From: Lachnospiraceae bacterium
GTDB lineage: Bacteria > Bacillota > Clostridia > Lachnospirales > Lachnospiraceae
DNA: 7,726 nt
Assembly: GCA_014804185.1 (NCBI GenBank)
Contig: JAAVAG010000176.1
Location: 1-7,726, forward strand
Reading direction: 5' to 3'
Positions 7,077 through 7,726 of this stretch are shown here, piece by piece. Position numbers and translations under genes: made by a program. The first letter of the stretch is position 1. Every line of letters starts with the position of its first letter. Below the pieces are notes generated by a model, which worked only from the letters and a program-made list of their open reading frames with translations, did no database searches and was not told the DNA's origin.

Positions 7077-7082
7077 AAGGGG
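7077..7082 (+). promoter_or_regulatory. Ribosome binding site of the HtrA-like gene
   Basis: AAGGGG, 5 nt before the ATG at 7088, directly after the hairpin's T-run. It supports 7088 over the in-frame ATG at 7124. Confidence 0.65.
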
Positions 7083-7087
7083 AAATT

Positions 7088-7726
7088 ATGCCGGAGAATG
7101 AACAAAACAAGCAGTCGGATTTTATGATAGAAAAAATAAAGGAAAGGCCGATAAATAAAAGGAAACTGCTGCGCAGAACAGTGACTACTGCTGCCATGGC
7201 GGTGTTTTTCGGCCTGATTGCCTGTCTGACATTTCTGATTCTGGAACCCGTGTTCAGCAATTGGCTGTACCCGGAGGAAGAACCGAAGTATGAGTATGTG
7301 GAATTCCCCGAGGAAACGGACGAAATGCCGCCGGAGGACATGGTCGTGGAGATGCCGGAACCGGATCTGCAGGAGACCGTGGAAACTGTTTTGCAGGAGA
7401 CCATGGAGAGCGTTCTGCTGGAGAGCGGGCAGATTGAGGAGGTTCTGTCCAAATGGGTTTTGAATGCGGAGAATTATAAGCAGCTGTACGCGGCTATGAG
7501 CGGGTACACGGAGGAATTGTCCAAATCCATTGTGACCGTGACCGGGGTAAGTTCGAGTACGGACTGGTTTGATAATATATATGAGAGCACAAGCCAGGTT
7601 TCCGGCGTAATCGTGGCGGATAACGGACAGGAACTGCTGATACTGGCAGACAGCAGTATGCTGAGCAGGGCGGACAGTATTTCCGTCACGTTCAGCAGCG
7701 GGCAGCAGACGCAGGCGGTGCGGAAA
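7088..7726 (+). CDS. HtrA/S1C trypsin-fold membrane protein, probable pseudoprotease, 3' end outside the window
   Basis: 213 codons are open to the right edge. A basic cytoplasmic N-terminus (KRKLLRR, 24-30) leads into one membrane helix (about 31-53). An acidic, Pro/Glu-rich stalk with repeated LQETxExVL-like units (about 62-125) follows, then the start of a trypsin-like domain. SIVTVTGV (147-154) and SGVIVADNG (172-180) match the first strands of DegP/HtrA proteins. The next segment, LLILADSSMLSRADSISVTF (183-202), sits where active HtrA proteins have ILTNNHVV followed by a strand; the catalytic His position falls on Ser190. This part of the triad therefore looks lost. The Asp, the Ser and any PDZ domain lie beyond the window. 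It follows the parvulin-like gene by 92 nt, so both may serve envelope protein quality control. The family call is from recognisable segments, not a search. Confidence 0.78.
   Translation, partial: MPENEQNKQSDFMIEKIKERPINKRKLLRRTVTTAAMAVFFGLIACLTFLILEPVFSNWLYPEEEPKYEYVEFPEETDEMPPEDMVVEMPEPDLQETVETVLQETMESVLLESGQIEEVLSKWVLNAENYKQLYAAMSGYTEELSKSIVTVTGVSSSTDWFDNIYESTSQVSGVIVADNGQELLILADSSMLSRADSISVTFSSGQQTQAVRK

Overview
The window looks like chromosomal DNA of a low-to-mid-GC Firmicute, most likely a clostridial gut bacterium of the Lachnospiraceae type. This rests on the AGGAGG-like ribosome binding sites, sigma-A style promoters with TATAAT -10 boxes, and membrane-anchored parvulin-like and HtrA-like proteins of a kind I associate with that family. 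The taxon is inferred, not proven.

The left two thirds (1-5162) is a three-gene operon on the minus strand. In order of transcription it encodes a TerB_N/TerB_C protein (594 aa), a BrxD-like DUF2791 P-loop ATPase (438 aa, overlapping the first gene by ATGA), and an Lhr/BrxHI-type superfamily 2 helicase that runs off the left edge after 677 residues. The ATPase and helicase keep all the catalytic motifs I can check. The module resembles the BrxD-BrxHI pair of type 2 and type 6 BREX, but with a Ter-family protein in front and no methylase (PglX) or phosphatase (PglZ) in view. It is a good candidate for a DNA-processing or anti-phage system. Computational work on Ter gene neighbourhoods has proposed links between TerB-N/TerB-C proteins and DNA-processing enzymes. 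I know of no experimental description of this exact trio.

The centre (5163-5441) is a 279-base divergent intergenic region with one promoter on each strand. At the predicted transcription start of the Ter/BrxD/Lhr operon there is an 8-bp inverted repeat, and overlapping it a near match to the Gram-positive LexA (SOS) box. This suggests regulated, possibly DNA-damage-responsive, expression. The plus-strand side has a leader hairpin and a strong Shine-Dalgarno sequence.

The right third (5442-7726) holds two plus-strand genes for extracytoplasmic proteins with one N-terminal membrane anchor each. One is a parvulin/SurA/PrsA-like protein (517 aa), apparently with two diverged parvulin-like units. 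The other is an HtrA/S1C trypsin-fold protein cut by the right edge. A terminator-like hairpin separates them. Both seem to have lost catalytic residues: the parvulin catalytic histidine and the protease triad histidine are not where the family puts them. These two may form an envelope protein-folding or scaffolding pair unrelated to the divergent defence-like operon. No RNA genes, CRISPR arrays or insertion sequences were seen.
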